Source: Necropsobacter massiliensis
GTDB lineage: Bacteria > Pseudomonadota > Gammaproteobacteria > Enterobacterales > Pasteurellaceae
Assembly (NCBI RefSeq): GCF_000827595.2
Contig: NZ_LN776180.1
Location: 62,001 to 126,000 of the forward strand
Length of the DNA: 64,000 nucleotides
Direction of reading: 5' to 3'
A model generated the notes under the pieces. The model did not search any database, was not told the DNA's origin, and saw nothing but the letters and a program-made list of their open reading frames with translations. Both the position numbers and the translations under genes were made by a program. Shown piece after piece: positions 31,730-40,336 of this stretch. Positions within the stretch are counted from its first letter, which is position 1. The number at the start of each line of letters is the position of its first letter.

Positions 31730-32116
31730 ATGTTAAAAACAGGACTTTTATTTATTTTTATATTTGGACTTGCAGCCTGTAGCCAACCATTGCTCCAACC
31801 GGCTGCACCTCAAACCGTACCGAAAACGCCCGCAGTGGTAGAAAAAACGACCCAACAGGGTGGCAAAGCAACGCGTTACCTGTGCAAAGATAACAAAATC
31901 GTACGTATCGTGCGCACACCGGGTAATAAAAAAAGAAAACTGAACTCAATTACCCTCACGTTTGAGCAAAGCACGCAAAAACTCACGCAGTCAATCTCTG
32001 AAAGCGGACGAAAATTCACCAATATTCATTGGCATTGGACTGAACGTAGCGAATACGGCACCCTAACCAGTGCGGTAGGTGATATATTGGCCGAGCAATG
32101 TGTAGAACAGCGATAA
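31730..32116 (+). CDS. oapB: Opacity-associated lipoprotein OapB
   Basis: Small lipoprotein, 128 residues, with signal peptide MLKTGLLFIFIFGLAAC and the modified cysteine at position 17. The mature part has two cysteines (YLCKDNK and AEQC) that could form a disulphide. The YxC opening recalls the MliC lysozyme-inhibitor fold, but this is only an impression. H. influenzae oapB lies in the same place and is needed for OapA expression. AAGGGGA precedes the ATG. Confidence 0.8.
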   Translation: MLKTGLLFIFIFGLAACSQPLLQPAAPQTVPKTPAVVEKTTQQGGKATRYLCKDNKIVRIVRTPGNKKRKLNSITLTFEQSTQKLTQSISESGRKFTNIHWHWTERSEYGTLTSAVGDILAEQCVEQR

Positions 32117-32198
32117 ATATCAAATAAAAGCGCGAATAACTGACAAACCGCCATACTTATTAGCATAAATCCGATATAACGGGCTTTGTCGATAATTT

Positions 32199-32225
32199 AA
32201 ATCCGATAATCCTCGGATTTTTTAT
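32199..32225 (+). terminator. oapB terminator
   Basis: AAATCCGA and TCGGATTT form an 8-bp stem with a 6-nt loop and a continuous T run on the plus strand. It lies between oapB and the convergent thiolase gene. Confidence 0.8.
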
Positions 32226-32231
32226 TCGCTC

Positions 32232-33395
32232 TTACACGCGCTCCAACAAAGCGGAAAATCCTTGCCCACCACCGGCGCAGAAAGTAATCAGCCCCGTATG
32301 CAAATCCTGTCGTTCCAGCTCATATACCAGTTTTGTGGCTAAAATACCGCCGGTACCCGCCAACGGATGACCTAAAGCCAAAGCGCCACCATTAACATTC
32401 AATTTGGTAGTATCCATCTTCAGTTCACGAATACAGGCTAAAGATTGTGCAGAAAAAGCCTCATTCATCTCAATTAAATCAATATCCGACAAAGACATAC
32501 CAACATTTTTCAGTAATTTTTGAGTAGCGTAAACCGGACCAATACCCATGATAGACGGCTCTACTCCCACTGCGGCAAAACTTACGAATCTAGCCCAAAT
32601 TTTTAGTCCTAACGCTTCAGCTTTTTTTCTTTCCATAATCACTACCGCACCGGAACCATCGCTCATCGGCGAACTGTTACCGGCGGTAACAATACCTTCC
32701 TTCATAAAAGCCGGCGGTAATTTAGCCAAAGATTCAAGGTTGCAATCGGGACGTAGCGCTTCGTCACGATTCACTAAAATATCACCTTTACGATTTCTCA
32801 CCGTGACCGGCACGATTTGCGTGTTAAAATAACCGTTGTGCCAAGCTTTCGTCGCTTTCATATGGCTTTCAACAGCAAACTGATCACACTCTTCCCGAGT
32901 TAAATGATATTTTTTAGCCAGATTTTCTGCGGTGATCCCCATCGGCATATCCATTTCTTTCGGTGCCGACATCGGTACCACCCATGCAGGCGGGTACATC
33001 TGATAAGCCACCGTCGGTTTTTCCATGAGATAACAACGGGTTGAATCGCTTTCCACCCCGCCTGCCACCATAATATCACCATAACCTGCCTGAATTAGCG
33101 CAGCGGCGTAAGCAATGGCATTAATACCGGAGGCACACTGGCGGTTCAAAGTAATTCCCGGCACGCTAATCGGCAACCCGGCCGCCAACCCGACCACTCG
33201 CGCCATATTCACGCAATCTGTGTTTAACAAATTACCGAAAATAATTTCATCGATTTCCGCAGGGTCAACACCCGAGCGTTTAACCGCTTCCTGCACAGTT
33301 AATCGTCCTAATTCCCAAGCCGGCACCGAAGCTAAAATACCTCTCGCCTTACCGACGGGAGTTCGCACCGCAGCAACAATAACCGCTTCACGCAT
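32232..33395 (-). CDS. Second thiolase, 3-ketoacyl-CoA type
   Basis: Thiolase of 387 residues with acyl-accepting C87 in NRQCASGINA, histidine in GGALALGHPLAGTGG and cysteine in TFCAGGGQG. The NRQCASG form is more typical of degradative 3-ketoacyl-CoA or beta-ketoadipyl-CoA thiolases than of the AtoB type seen in segment A, so the two may act on different CoA esters. GAGGAGA precedes the ATG. It is the last gene of segment B, after the CoA-transferase genes, with a 55-bp gap that contains an uptake signal. Confidence 0.86.
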   Translation of the reverse strand: MREAVIVAAVRTPVGKARGILASVPAWELGRLTVQEAVKRSGVDPAEIDEIIFGNLLNTDCVNMARVVGLAAGLPISVPGITLNRQCASGINAIAYAAALIQAGYGDIMVAGGVESDSTRCYLMEKPTVAYQMYPPAWVVPMSAPKEMDMPMGITAENLAKKYHLTREECDQFAVESHMKATKAWHNGYFNTQIVPVTVRNRKGDILVNRDEALRPDCNLESLAKLPPAFMKEGIVTAGNSSPMSDGSGAVVIMERKKAEALGLKIWARFVSFAAVGVEPSIMGIGPVYATQKLLKNVGMSLSDIDLIEMNEAFSAQSLACIRELKMDTTKLNVNGGALALGHPLAGTGGILATKLVYELERQDLHTGLITFCAGGGQGFSALLERV

Positions 33396-33450
33396 AATAA
33401 CATTCTCCTCATGCTGTTAAAATTCTTAAAAAACTGACCGCACTTTTTTA

Positions 33451-34080
33451 TTAATTCTTGAAGATTAGGGGCGCCTCAGTTCGGCTTATTACCTCTGCTC
33501 TATCAACGCCCGGAAACAACTCTCTCACCACGATACCCTGCGGTGTAACGTCAAACACCCCAAGTTCCGTCACAATAATATCCACCACTTGATAACCAGT
33601 CAGCGGCCAAGTACATTTACTTAAAATTTTCGCCGCACCATTTTTCGCATTATGCTCCATCGCAACAATGACTTGTTTCGCACCAGAGACCAAATCCATA
33701 GCACCGCCCATGCCCATAATGCGCCCGCCCGGAATACTCCAATTGGCAATACTGCCCTCCGCATCTACCTGCAATGCCCCCAGTACTACCGCAGTGAGTT
33801 TGCCGCTACGGACCAACGCAAAAGCGCCCGCGCTGTCGGAAACAGACGCCCCCGGTAGTAAGGTAACAATTTGACCACCGGCATTAACATAGTTAGGCAC
33901 TTCTTCACCAGGTTTTGGGGACGGGCCATAGCCTAACAGACCGTTTTCTGCATGTAGCAGTACTCCGTCTACAATATATTCGCGTACTAAACCGGGAATA
34001 CCGATCCCCAGATTTACGACATCACCTGCTTTAAAAAAACCGGCAATTTTTTTTGCAATAAGTTTTTTTGAATCAGTCAT
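33451..34080 (-). CDS. atoA: 3-oxoacid CoA-transferase subunit beta (AtoA/ScoB)
   Basis: Small subunit of a class I CoA-transferase that moves CoA from acetyl-CoA or succinyl-CoA to acetoacetate or a similar 3-oxo acid. The 209-residue protein has the active-site ENG motif (HAENGLLG, glutamate E45), which forms the gamma-glutamyl-CoA intermediate. Two ATGs are possible. The one at 34080 has GAGGAG eight bases upstream and is preferred; the one at 34086 overlaps the alpha-subunit stop by one base. It is co-transcribed with the alpha subunit. Confidence 0.9.
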   Translation of the reverse strand: MTDSKKLIAKKIAGFFKAGDVVNLGIGIPGLVREYIVDGVLLHAENGLLGYGPSPKPGEEVPNYVNAGGQIVTLLPGASVSDSAGAFALVRSGKLTAVVLGALQVDAEGSIANWSIPGGRIMGMGGAMDLVSGAKQVIVAMEHNAKNGAAKILSKCTWPLTGYQVVDIIVTELGVFDVTPQGIVVRELFPGVDRAEVISRTEAPLIFKN

Positions 34081-34085
34081 AATCA

Positions 34086-34745
34086 TTACTCCTCATTGCT
34101 TAAAATCATATCGACAAAAACACTGGGAGTAACCACCGCTTCAGGATCGAGCTCCCCGACCGCCACAATTTCATCTGCTTCAACGATCACCAGATCCGCA
34201 GCCATCGCCATCATAGGATTAAAGTTACGAGCAGCACCCTGATAAACCAGATTGCCAAATTCGTCGGCTTTAGCCGCACGAATAATCGCAATTTCAGCTC
34301 TAAAAGGTTTTTCAAAAATATATTTTTGTCCATCAACTTCCATAAGTTGGCGACCTTCTTCAGCAACCGTTCCCAAACCAGTTTTAGTCAGCACGCCCCC
34401 CAAACCTGCGCCGCCAGCACGAATTTTTTCTGCAAGCGTTCCCTGCGGAATCAATTCAACAGTAACCAGTCCGCGATTAACTAATTCCGTTACATAAGGA
34501 TTCATTCCGATATGGGAATGGTGTGCCTTGCTAATGAGATGAGCATCATAGAGTTTACCCAGCGCAATGCCGGGATCGCCCGCATCATTAGAGATTAATT
34601 CAATATTTTTACAACCTTTTTCCACGATAATGTCGACAAGTCTATCGGCACAGCCTTTACAAGCAAAAATGCCCGCCATTAATTTCATTCCATCATAAAA
34701 TTTTGCGGCAATATCTGCTTTTGAATAAATTTTATTATTCATCAT
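34086..34745 (-). CDS. atoD: 3-oxoacid CoA-transferase subunit alpha (AtoD/ScoA)
   Basis: Large-lobe partner of the CoA-transferase, 219 residues, with the CoA-binding glycine-rich segment GGAGLGGVLTKTGLGT and the conserved N-terminal KADIAAKFYDGMKLMAG. AAGGA precedes the double ATG. Its stop abuts the beta-subunit start. With the neighbouring thiolase and BKACE gene it would return acetoacetate to acetyl-CoA. No atoE or atoSC genes accompany it, so this is not a standard E. coli ato operon. Confidence 0.9.
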   Translation of the reverse strand: MMNNKIYSKADIAAKFYDGMKLMAGIFACKGCADRLVDIIVEKGCKNIELISNDAGDPGIALGKLYDAHLISKAHHSHIGMNPYVTELVNRGLVTVELIPQGTLAEKIRAGGAGLGGVLTKTGLGTVAEEGRQLMEVDGQKYIFEKPFRAEIAIIRAAKADEFGNLVYQGAARNFNPMMAMAADLVIVEADEIVAVGELDPEAVVTPSVFVDMILSNEE

Positions 34746-34789
34746 ATGTCTATTCCTTCATTGTTATGCAACTTAAATATCCGCCATTT

Positions 34790-35725
34790 TTATAGAGGAA
34801 TTGCCACGCTCATATGGAAAAAACGCATTTTAGGATCATTTTCAGAATGTACTGAGGCTAATAATCTGGCGCTGACCGAAAACTTACCGAAATCGTAACC
34901 TACCAACGGACCGAACATCACATGTTCAATACGACTGCCTGCCGAATGTAAGCCCTGCACCACTGCGCCATGTTTCTTATCGTCGGTAAATTGTTTGGTC
35001 CAATTGCCGATAATACCGACCGTCCACTTATTCATGCGTTTTGTTGCCGTCAGATCAAGATAATAGGTATTCCCCGAACGGTAATCGGTTTTCTTGTTTT
35101 TGCCGTTAAAATCAAAGGTATTATTAATGGTAAAAGCCCAATCGTTTTTAAAGTAAGTTAAAGCGATATTGGGCTGAACGGTATAGTAGCGGTTGGCGAG
35201 ATTTTCCGGTGTATTACTACAGGAACCTCCGCCGCAAGCGGTAGCATGTTTACCGTTTTTAAAGACAAAAGCGGTTCCCGTGCCTAAATGAAATCCGTTG
35301 CCTAAATGCCATGATAGCAAAATCGGCATAATCGTGGTGCTCATCAAACCGTGATTAGAATATTTGTTTTCTCCTCCGGGCATGTTTAAGGTAGTATGCG
35401 CGATTTTATACGGCTGCGCAATTCCCATGGCATAGTTCGCGCCGAGGAATTGATACGGCGTTGACCATAACAGAGTGGCGACCATACTCACATTACTTGC
35501 CTTCACCCTTACATTTGGCGAATGCAATTTTCCCCATTCATAATCCACGTCGTATCCAAAATAAAAGCCTTCGGGTGGCAATGCACCGGCATGATTACCG
35601 GTGGTCGCGCCGGGCTGCAACGGTGATACGCCTTCTGCCCCATAAACATTTGGATGCATTAGAAATAGTATTACGGTCACTGGTAAAATACGACCGAGTT
35701 TTTGTAACATACGATTAAATTTCAT
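34790..35725 (-). CDS. Outer-membrane SphA/MetA-pathway-type protein
   Basis: Predicted outer-membrane beta-barrel of the family named for the meta-cleavage phenol pathway (PF13557-like). The 311-residue precursor has a signal peptide ending near VYGA, followed by repeated alternating strands and a C-terminal aromatic-rich strand that ends in IPL. A small Cys pair (ACGGGSC) lies near residue 165. Such proteins often accompany aromatic or hydrophobic compound catabolism and may aid entry. It sits between the BKACE and CoA-transferase genes. The role is inferred from family and context. Confidence 0.75.
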   Translation of the reverse strand: MKFNRMLQKLGRILPVTVILFLMHPNVYGAEGVSPLQPGATTGNHAGALPPEGFYFGYDVDYEWGKLHSPNVRVKASNVSMVATLLWSTPYQFLGANYAMGIAQPYKIAHTTLNMPGGENKYSNHGLMSTTIMPILLSWHLGNGFHLGTGTAFVFKNGKHATACGGGSCSNTPENLANRYYTVQPNIALTYFKNDWAFTINNTFDFNGKNKKTDYRSGNTYYLDLTATKRMNKWTVGIIGNWTKQFTDDKKHGAVVQGLHSAGSRIEHVMFGPLVGYDFGKFSVSARLLASVHSENDPKMRFFHMSVAIPL

Positions 35726-35769
35726 ACCGGCATTCCTCGCTAAGTTGAACGAAAAAAGAAGGTTATTTG

Positions 35770-36600
35770 TTATTTATTAACATTTTTTAACCCTAGAATT
35801 TTTCTGGCCTCATTCGGTGTCGCCACTTCTTTGTCCGCTTCATTAATAATGCGCACTGCACGTTCTACAAGCATTTGGTTGGTCGCGGGAACGCCTTTTT
35901 TATAATACACATTGTCTTCCAGACCAACTCGAATATTACCGCCCATGGCAATCGTCGCCATCATGATCGGCAAATGCGCACGTCCGATGCCGAAAGCGCT
36001 CCAAGTGGCATCTTGCGGCAAAAGGCTTTGTAAATACACAAGATCGCCAACTGTCGCCATAGCCGCACCAAGTACCCCCAAACATAATTGAAAATGCATT
36101 GGTGCCTTTAAATTGCCTTGTTTCAAATAATATTGACAAGCATGCACCATTCCACTGTCAAAAATTTCGATCTCAGGTTTAATATCAAGCTCCTGCATAA
36201 TATTACCGAGCTTTGTTAAAAATTGCGGTGAGTTCATAAATACCCCATCCGGCATCCAGTTAAACGATCCCGCATCAAAAGACGCAATCTCCGGCTTCAC
36301 ATAAGCCAAATGCTCCATACGCTGCTCGTCTGAAGCACGGTGATCGCCGCTGGTCGTGATGTTAATTATCACATCGCATTTGTCTTTAATACGATCCACG
36401 GCTTCTTTAAATTTATGCTTATCCATGCAGCCCAATCCCTGCTCGTCACGCATATGCAGATGCACGACAGAAGCTCCCGCTTTCCAGCATCGATAAGCGT
36501 CTTCTGCGATTTCTTGAGGAGTAATAGGAATATAGGGGGCGATCTCTTTAGGTGTAACTGCGCCAGTTAACGCTGCGGTTAATATCACTTTATTGCTCAT
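35770..36600 (-). CDS. BKACE-family beta-keto acid cleavage enzyme
   Basis: Zn-dependent enzyme of the DUF849/BKACE family that condenses a beta-keto acid with acetyl-CoA and splits it into acetoacetate and a new CoA ester. The 276-residue TIM-barrel protein has the zinc ligands H47 and H49 (HLHMRD) and E228 in RVGLEDN, with R224 and D229 also conserved. Where the lysine-fermentation enzyme Kce has glutamate 14 to hold the substrate ammonium, this protein has V15 (TGAVT against TGAET). That argues against an amino substrate and fits a neutral or keto chain such as 3,5-dioxohexanoate. GAGGT precedes the ATG. It is first gene of segment B. Confidence 0.87.
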   Translation of the reverse strand: MSNKVILTAALTGAVTPKEIAPYIPITPQEIAEDAYRCWKAGASVVHLHMRDEQGLGCMDKHKFKEAVDRIKDKCDVIINITTSGDHRASDEQRMEHLAYVKPEIASFDAGSFNWMPDGVFMNSPQFLTKLGNIMQELDIKPEIEIFDSGMVHACQYYLKQGNLKAPMHFQLCLGVLGAAMATVGDLVYLQSLLPQDATWSAFGIGRAHLPIMMATIAMGGNIRVGLEDNVYYKKGVPATNQMLVERAVRIINEADKEVATPNEARKILGLKNVNK

Positions 36601-36702
36601 AGCCGTTACCTCGTTTGTATCTGCGAATATATAAAAATCAAATAGAAATCAACAAACTTTCTATTCACTGCTATGGACTTTAACACCTGAGCAATAGGCA
36701 GC

Positions 36703-36729
36703 TGAAATGCTTTTTTATACATTAGTTAT
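36703..36729. promoter_or_regulatory. Shared 27-bp element, copy B
   Basis: Matches copy A (27157-27183) at 22 of 27 positions, in the same orientation and 102 bp before the BKACE start codon. It overlaps a short palindrome ATACAT-N5-ATGTAT at 36717-36733. An AACCAAT motif follows at 36751-36757, as also happens after copy A. A TTGCTC -35-like box lies nine bases downstream on the minus strand. Confidence 0.7.
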
Positions 36730-36803
36730 GTATTTTTCGAATAAATCTTGAACCAATGAGAAAGGAAAAATAAAGAAAAAATCGACCGCACTTTTTTAAG
36801 TGC

Positions 36804-36845
36804 AACAAAAAACCCGGCGATTGCCTGGTCGGAAACGTCGGGTTT
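36804..36845 (-). terminator. fabB terminator
   Basis: On the minus strand, AAACCCGACG pairs with CGCCGGGTTT (one mismatch) across a 17-nt loop, followed by a T run. It lies just past the fabB stop. Confidence 0.75.
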
Positions 36846-36876
36846 AATTGATATTTAATGAAAAAACAGTAAGTAA

Positions 36877-38097
36877 TTAGGCTTGGTATTTTTTGAACAC
36901 CAGCGCGGCATTAGTGCCGCCGAAACCGAAGCTGTTTGACATCACCGTGCGCAGACCGGCGTTTTCTTTGGTTTCCGTTACAATATTCATTCCCTGTGCC
37001 TGTTCATCCAGCGTGTCGATATTAATGCTTGGTGCGATAAAATCGTGTTCCAGCATCAATAAACTATAAATTGCTTCATGTGCGCCAGCAGCACCCAGAG
37101 AGTGACCGGTCATAGACTTGGTGGAGGAAATCGGTGGGATGTTATCGCCGAAAACGTTTTTAATCGCAGCCAGCTCTTTCACATCGCCGACCGGTGTGGA
37201 CGTACCGTGTACATTGATATAATCAATCGGCGCATCCACCGTCGCCATTGCCTGTTTCATACAGCGCTCGGCACCTTCACCGCTCGGTGCAACCATATCA
37301 TAGCCATCAGAGGTCGCGCCGTAACCCACAATTTCCGCATAAATCTTCGCACCGCGCGCCAAGGCGTGTTCCAGCTCTTCAACCACCACCACTGCGCCAC
37401 CGCCGGCAATGACAAAACCGTCGCGGTTGGCGTCATAAGCGCGCGAGGCTTTAGTCGGCGTATCATTATATTTAGTGGAAACCGCGCCCATCGCATCAAA
37501 TTCCGAAGCGCATTCCCAGCCTAATTCTTCCGCACCGCCAGCAAACACAATATCCTGTTTACCCAGTTGAATCAATTCCAACGCATTGCCGATACAATGC
37601 GCGGAGGTCGCACATGCGGAGCTGATACTGTAGTTTACACCGCGAATTTTATAAGGTGTGGCTAAGCAGGCGGACACGCTGGATGCCATGGTTTTCGTTA
37701 CCGCATAAGGACCGACCGCTTTAACGCCACGTGGACCGCGAACAGCATCGCAGGCAATCAGCTGATTATGTGCAGAACCAGTCCCTGCGCCGATCACCAA
37801 ACCGGTACGATCGTTGGATACCTGTTCCGGAGTCAGTCCGGCGTCTTCAATCGCCTCTTTCATAGAAAGGTAGGCATACGCCGCCGCGTCGCCCATAAAA
37901 CGATAGACTTTACGATCAATGAATTCTGCAGGATTTAACTTAATGGTACCGGCGATGTGACTGCGCATCCCCATTTCGATGAAAGAAGGTACCGATTCAA
38001 TACCCGATTTACCCGCTTTCAATGAGGCCAGCACCTCATCTTTGTTATTGCCGATACTGGAGATTACACCGAAGCCCGTAATCACTGCTCTTTTCAT
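36877..38097 (-). CDS. fabB: 3-oxoacyl-[acyl-carrier-protein] synthase I
   Basis: Condenses malonyl-ACP with acyl-ACP in fatty acid elongation, including the step needed for unsaturated chains. The 406-residue protein has the active cysteine in [12 protein letters not shown], then HGTSTPVGD and [11 protein letters not shown], which carry the two catalytic histidines. It is unrelated in job to the thiolases nearby despite the shared fold. It is divergent from mnmC. Confidence 0.96.
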   Translation of the reverse strand: MKRAVITGFGVISSIGNNKDEVLASLKAGKSGIESVPSFIEMGMRSHIAGTIKLNPAEFIDRKVYRFMGDAAAYAYLSMKEAIEDAGLTPEQVSNDRTGLVIGAGTGSAHNQLIACDAVRGPRGVKAVGPYAVTKTMASSVSACLATPYKIRGVNYSISSACATSAHCIGNALELIQLGKQDIVFAGGAEELGWECASEFDAMGAVSTKYNDTPTKASRAYDANRDGFVIAGGGAVVVVEELEHALARGAKIYAEIVGYGATSDGYDMVAPSGEGAERCMKQAMATVDAPIDYINVHGTSTPVGDVKELAAIKNVFGDNIPPISSTKSMTGHSLGAAGAHEAIYSLLMLEHDFIAPSINIDTLDEQAQGMNIVTETKENAGLRTVMSNSFGFGGTNAALVFKKYQA

Positions 38098-38253
38098 AGA
38101 TCATTCCTTATGTGATTCAACTGTTAAAAATAAGAACACGGTCGCTAACTTACTACGAAATGAAAATATTGCAAGTATTTCTTTGAAGGTTCGACCAATG
38201 CGGAGATTTTCGCTATTATAGCAAAATAAGTATTTGCCACAAAGGACCAGAAT

Positions 38254-40275
38254 ATGCGCTTTAAAGTCACGCCCGCCGCGGTCTATTTTAATCAAAACGC
38301 CACGCCCGTCTCCGCTCAATTTGATGATGTTTATTTTTCCGATCAGGACGGCTTGCAGGAAAGCCGTTATGTGTTTCTACAAGGCAATCAGCTTTGGCAA
38401 CGCTGGCAACAGTGTCGCGAACGGCATTTCGTCATCGCCGAAAGCGGTTTCGGCACGGGGCTGAATTTTTTTGCCGCCACCGCGCTATTTCGTCGCTTTC
38501 GCCATGACTATCCGCAATCGCCGCTGAAACGCCTGTTTTTTATTTCTTTTGAAAAATATCCGCTCACCGCCGAGCAGCTGACCGAGGCTCACCGCACTTA
38601 TCCGGAATTCAGCGCACTGGCACAACAGTTGCAGCAGTATTGGCTTGATCCGATTACCGGCTGCTACCGTTTTCATTTTGCCGAAACCACATTAGATCTA
38701 TGGTTCGGCGATATTGCCGAGAATCTGCCACAATTGGGCGATTATATGACTCAGCGCATTGACGCTTGGTTTTTAGACGGCTTCTCACCGGCTAAAAATC
38801 CGCAAATGTGGAACGATGAACTGTATCGCAACATGTTCCGCTACACCAAGCCGCAAGGCACTTTCGCCACCTTTACGGCTGCAAGTGCGGTGCGCAAAGG
38901 GCTGCAAAACGCCGGGTTTCAGGTCAGCAAACGTAAAGGGTTCGGACACAAGCGCGAATGTCTGCAAGGCATCAAACCGACCGCAACGGCAGCCCCTCAC
39001 ATTAATGCGCCTTGGTATCTGGCGCAGCCGGCGCAATTCAACGGAGCAGAAGATATTGCCGTGATCGGCGGCGGAATCGCTTCATTATTTACCGCACTTT
39101 CCCTGTTGCAACGTGGCGCCAAGGTTACGCTTTATTGTGAAGACGAACAACCTGCGCTGAACGCTTCCGGCAATAAACAAGGCGCGTTTTATCCGCAACT
39201 GAGCGACGACGATCCGCGCAATATCCGTTTTTATATCCATGCTTTCGCCTATGGACATCAACGATTGCACTGGGCTATTGAACAGGGCATCGAATTTGAA
39301 CATCAATTCTGTGGCGTAGCGCTGTGCGCCTATAATCGCAAAAGTGCGGTCAAATTAGCCAAAATTTCCGACTATGACTGGCCGCAGAATATTTATCAAT
39401 CTCTTGATCAACAAACCTTAAGCGAGCTAGCCGGTTTGCCGCTGCCGTGCGGTGGTGGATTTATTCCGCAGGGGGCCTGGCTGGCGCCGCGTCAATTTGT
39501 CCAAAACGCCTTCGCCTATTTGCAACAAGCGGGGTTAGTCATAAAAACAGCGCAAAAAATCACCGCACTTTCACCGTTTGCCGACGGCTGGCAGCTTACC
39601 AATACGCAGGGCGAACATTTTACCCATACTGTTGTAGTACTAGCTAACGGTCATCAGCTCACGCAGTTCGCGCAAACGGCAAAACTGCCGCTGTATCCGG
39701 TGCGCGGTCAGGTCAGCCAGATTCCGACGACAACCAATCTGCTCAAACTGAAAACCGTATTGTGTTACGACGGCTATCTCACCCCGCCAGACCAGACCAA
39801 AACCAGCCATTGCATCGGCGCCAGCCATGTACGCGATAGTGCGGATCGCCGTTTCAACCCGCAGGAACAGCTGGAGAATCAGCAAAAAATTCAGCATAAT
39901 CTGGCAAAAAGCGATTGGGTGAACGAGGTGGACACCTCAGCTAATCTGGCACGTATCGGCGTGCGTTGTGCCGTTCGCGACAGAATTCCAATGGTCGGTA
40001 ATGTACCGAATTTTACCGCGCAGACACGAGATTATCATAACTTGTTCAATCTGCGCCGACGCAAACAAGCCGTTAACCATGCCGCCAATTACCCGAATTT
40101 GTATCTGGTCGGCGCGCTGGGCTCCAGAGGATTAACCTCCGCACCGCTGTTAGGCGAAACCCTTGCTTCACTGATTTACGGCGAACCTTTGCCGCTGAAC
40201 GAGGAGATTTTTCATTGCTTAAGCGCTAACCGCAGCTGGTTGCGGAAATGGCTGAAAGGCACGCCGGTCGATTAA
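38254..40275 (+). CDS. mnmC: Bifunctional tRNA mnm5s2U biosynthesis protein MnmC
   Basis: Completes mnm5s2U34 on tRNAs. The C-terminal FAD domain removes the carboxymethyl group, and the N-terminal domain methylates the amine with SAM. The 673-residue protein has the methyltransferase motif [11 protein letters not shown] and [14 protein letters not shown] in residues 1-240. The FAD-binding [18 protein letters not shown] opens the oxidase part near residue 268. It is divergent from fabB, as in H. influenzae. Confidence 0.95.
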   Translation: MRFKVTPAAVYFNQNATPVSAQFDDVYFSDQDGLQESRYVFLQGNQLWQRWQQCRERHFVIAESGFGTGLNFFAATALFRRFRHDYPQSPLKRLFFISFEKYPLTAEQLTEAHRTYPEFSALAQQLQQYWLDPITGCYRFHFAETTLDLWFGDIAENLPQLGDYMTQRIDAWFLDGFSPAKNPQMWNDELYRNMFRYTKPQGTFATFTAASAVRKGLQNAGFQVSKRKGFGHKRECLQGIKPTATAAPHINAPWYLAQPAQFNGAEDIAVIGGGIASLFTALSLLQRGAKVTLYCEDEQPALNASGNKQGAFYPQLSDDDPRNIRFYIHAFAYGHQRLHWAIEQGIEFEHQFCGVALCAYNRKSAVKLAKISDYDWPQNIYQSLDQQTLSELAGLPLPCGGGFIPQGAWLAPRQFVQNAFAYLQQAGLVIKTAQKITALSPFADGWQLTNTQGEHFTHTVVVLANGHQLTQFAQTAKLPLYPVRGQVSQIPTTTNLLKLKTVLCYDGYLTPPDQTKTSHCIGASHVRDSADRRFNPQEQLENQQKIQHNLAKSDWVNEVDTSANLARIGVRCAVRDRIPMVGNVPNFTAQTRDYHNLFNLRRRKQAVNHAANYPNLYLVGALGSRGLTSAPLLGETLASLIYGEPLPLNEEIFHCLSANRSWLRKWLKGTPVD

Positions 40276-40283
40276 AACGCATA

Positions 40284-40320
40284 AAAAATCCCTTAATAAA
40301 ATTCATATTAAGGGATTTTT
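40284..40320. terminator. Bidirectional terminator between mnmC and metG
   Basis: AAAAATCCCTTAATA and TATTAAGGGATTTTT form a 15-bp perfect stem with a 7-nt loop, with T runs on both strands. It separates convergent mnmC and metG. Confidence 0.9.
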
Positions 40321-40336
40321 CAATGTGTTGGACGCC

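Noticed and set aside
32232-34745. A standard ato operon for short-chain fatty acid use
   Set aside because: There is no atoE transporter and no atoSC two-component system, and the operon begins with BKACE and outer-membrane genes.
29228-36600. A lysine fermentation pathway (KamA-like enzyme, BKACE/Kce and CoA-transferase close together)
   Set aside because: The KamA-like gene is epmB beside efp, with the EpmB length and sequence. No kamDE, kdd or kal homologues are present, and the BKACE enzyme lacks the glutamate that binds the amino substrate.
36600-36876. A small RNA in the gap upstream of the BKACE gene
   Set aside because: The only stable hairpin is the fabB terminator; the rest is explained by promoter and regulator motifs.
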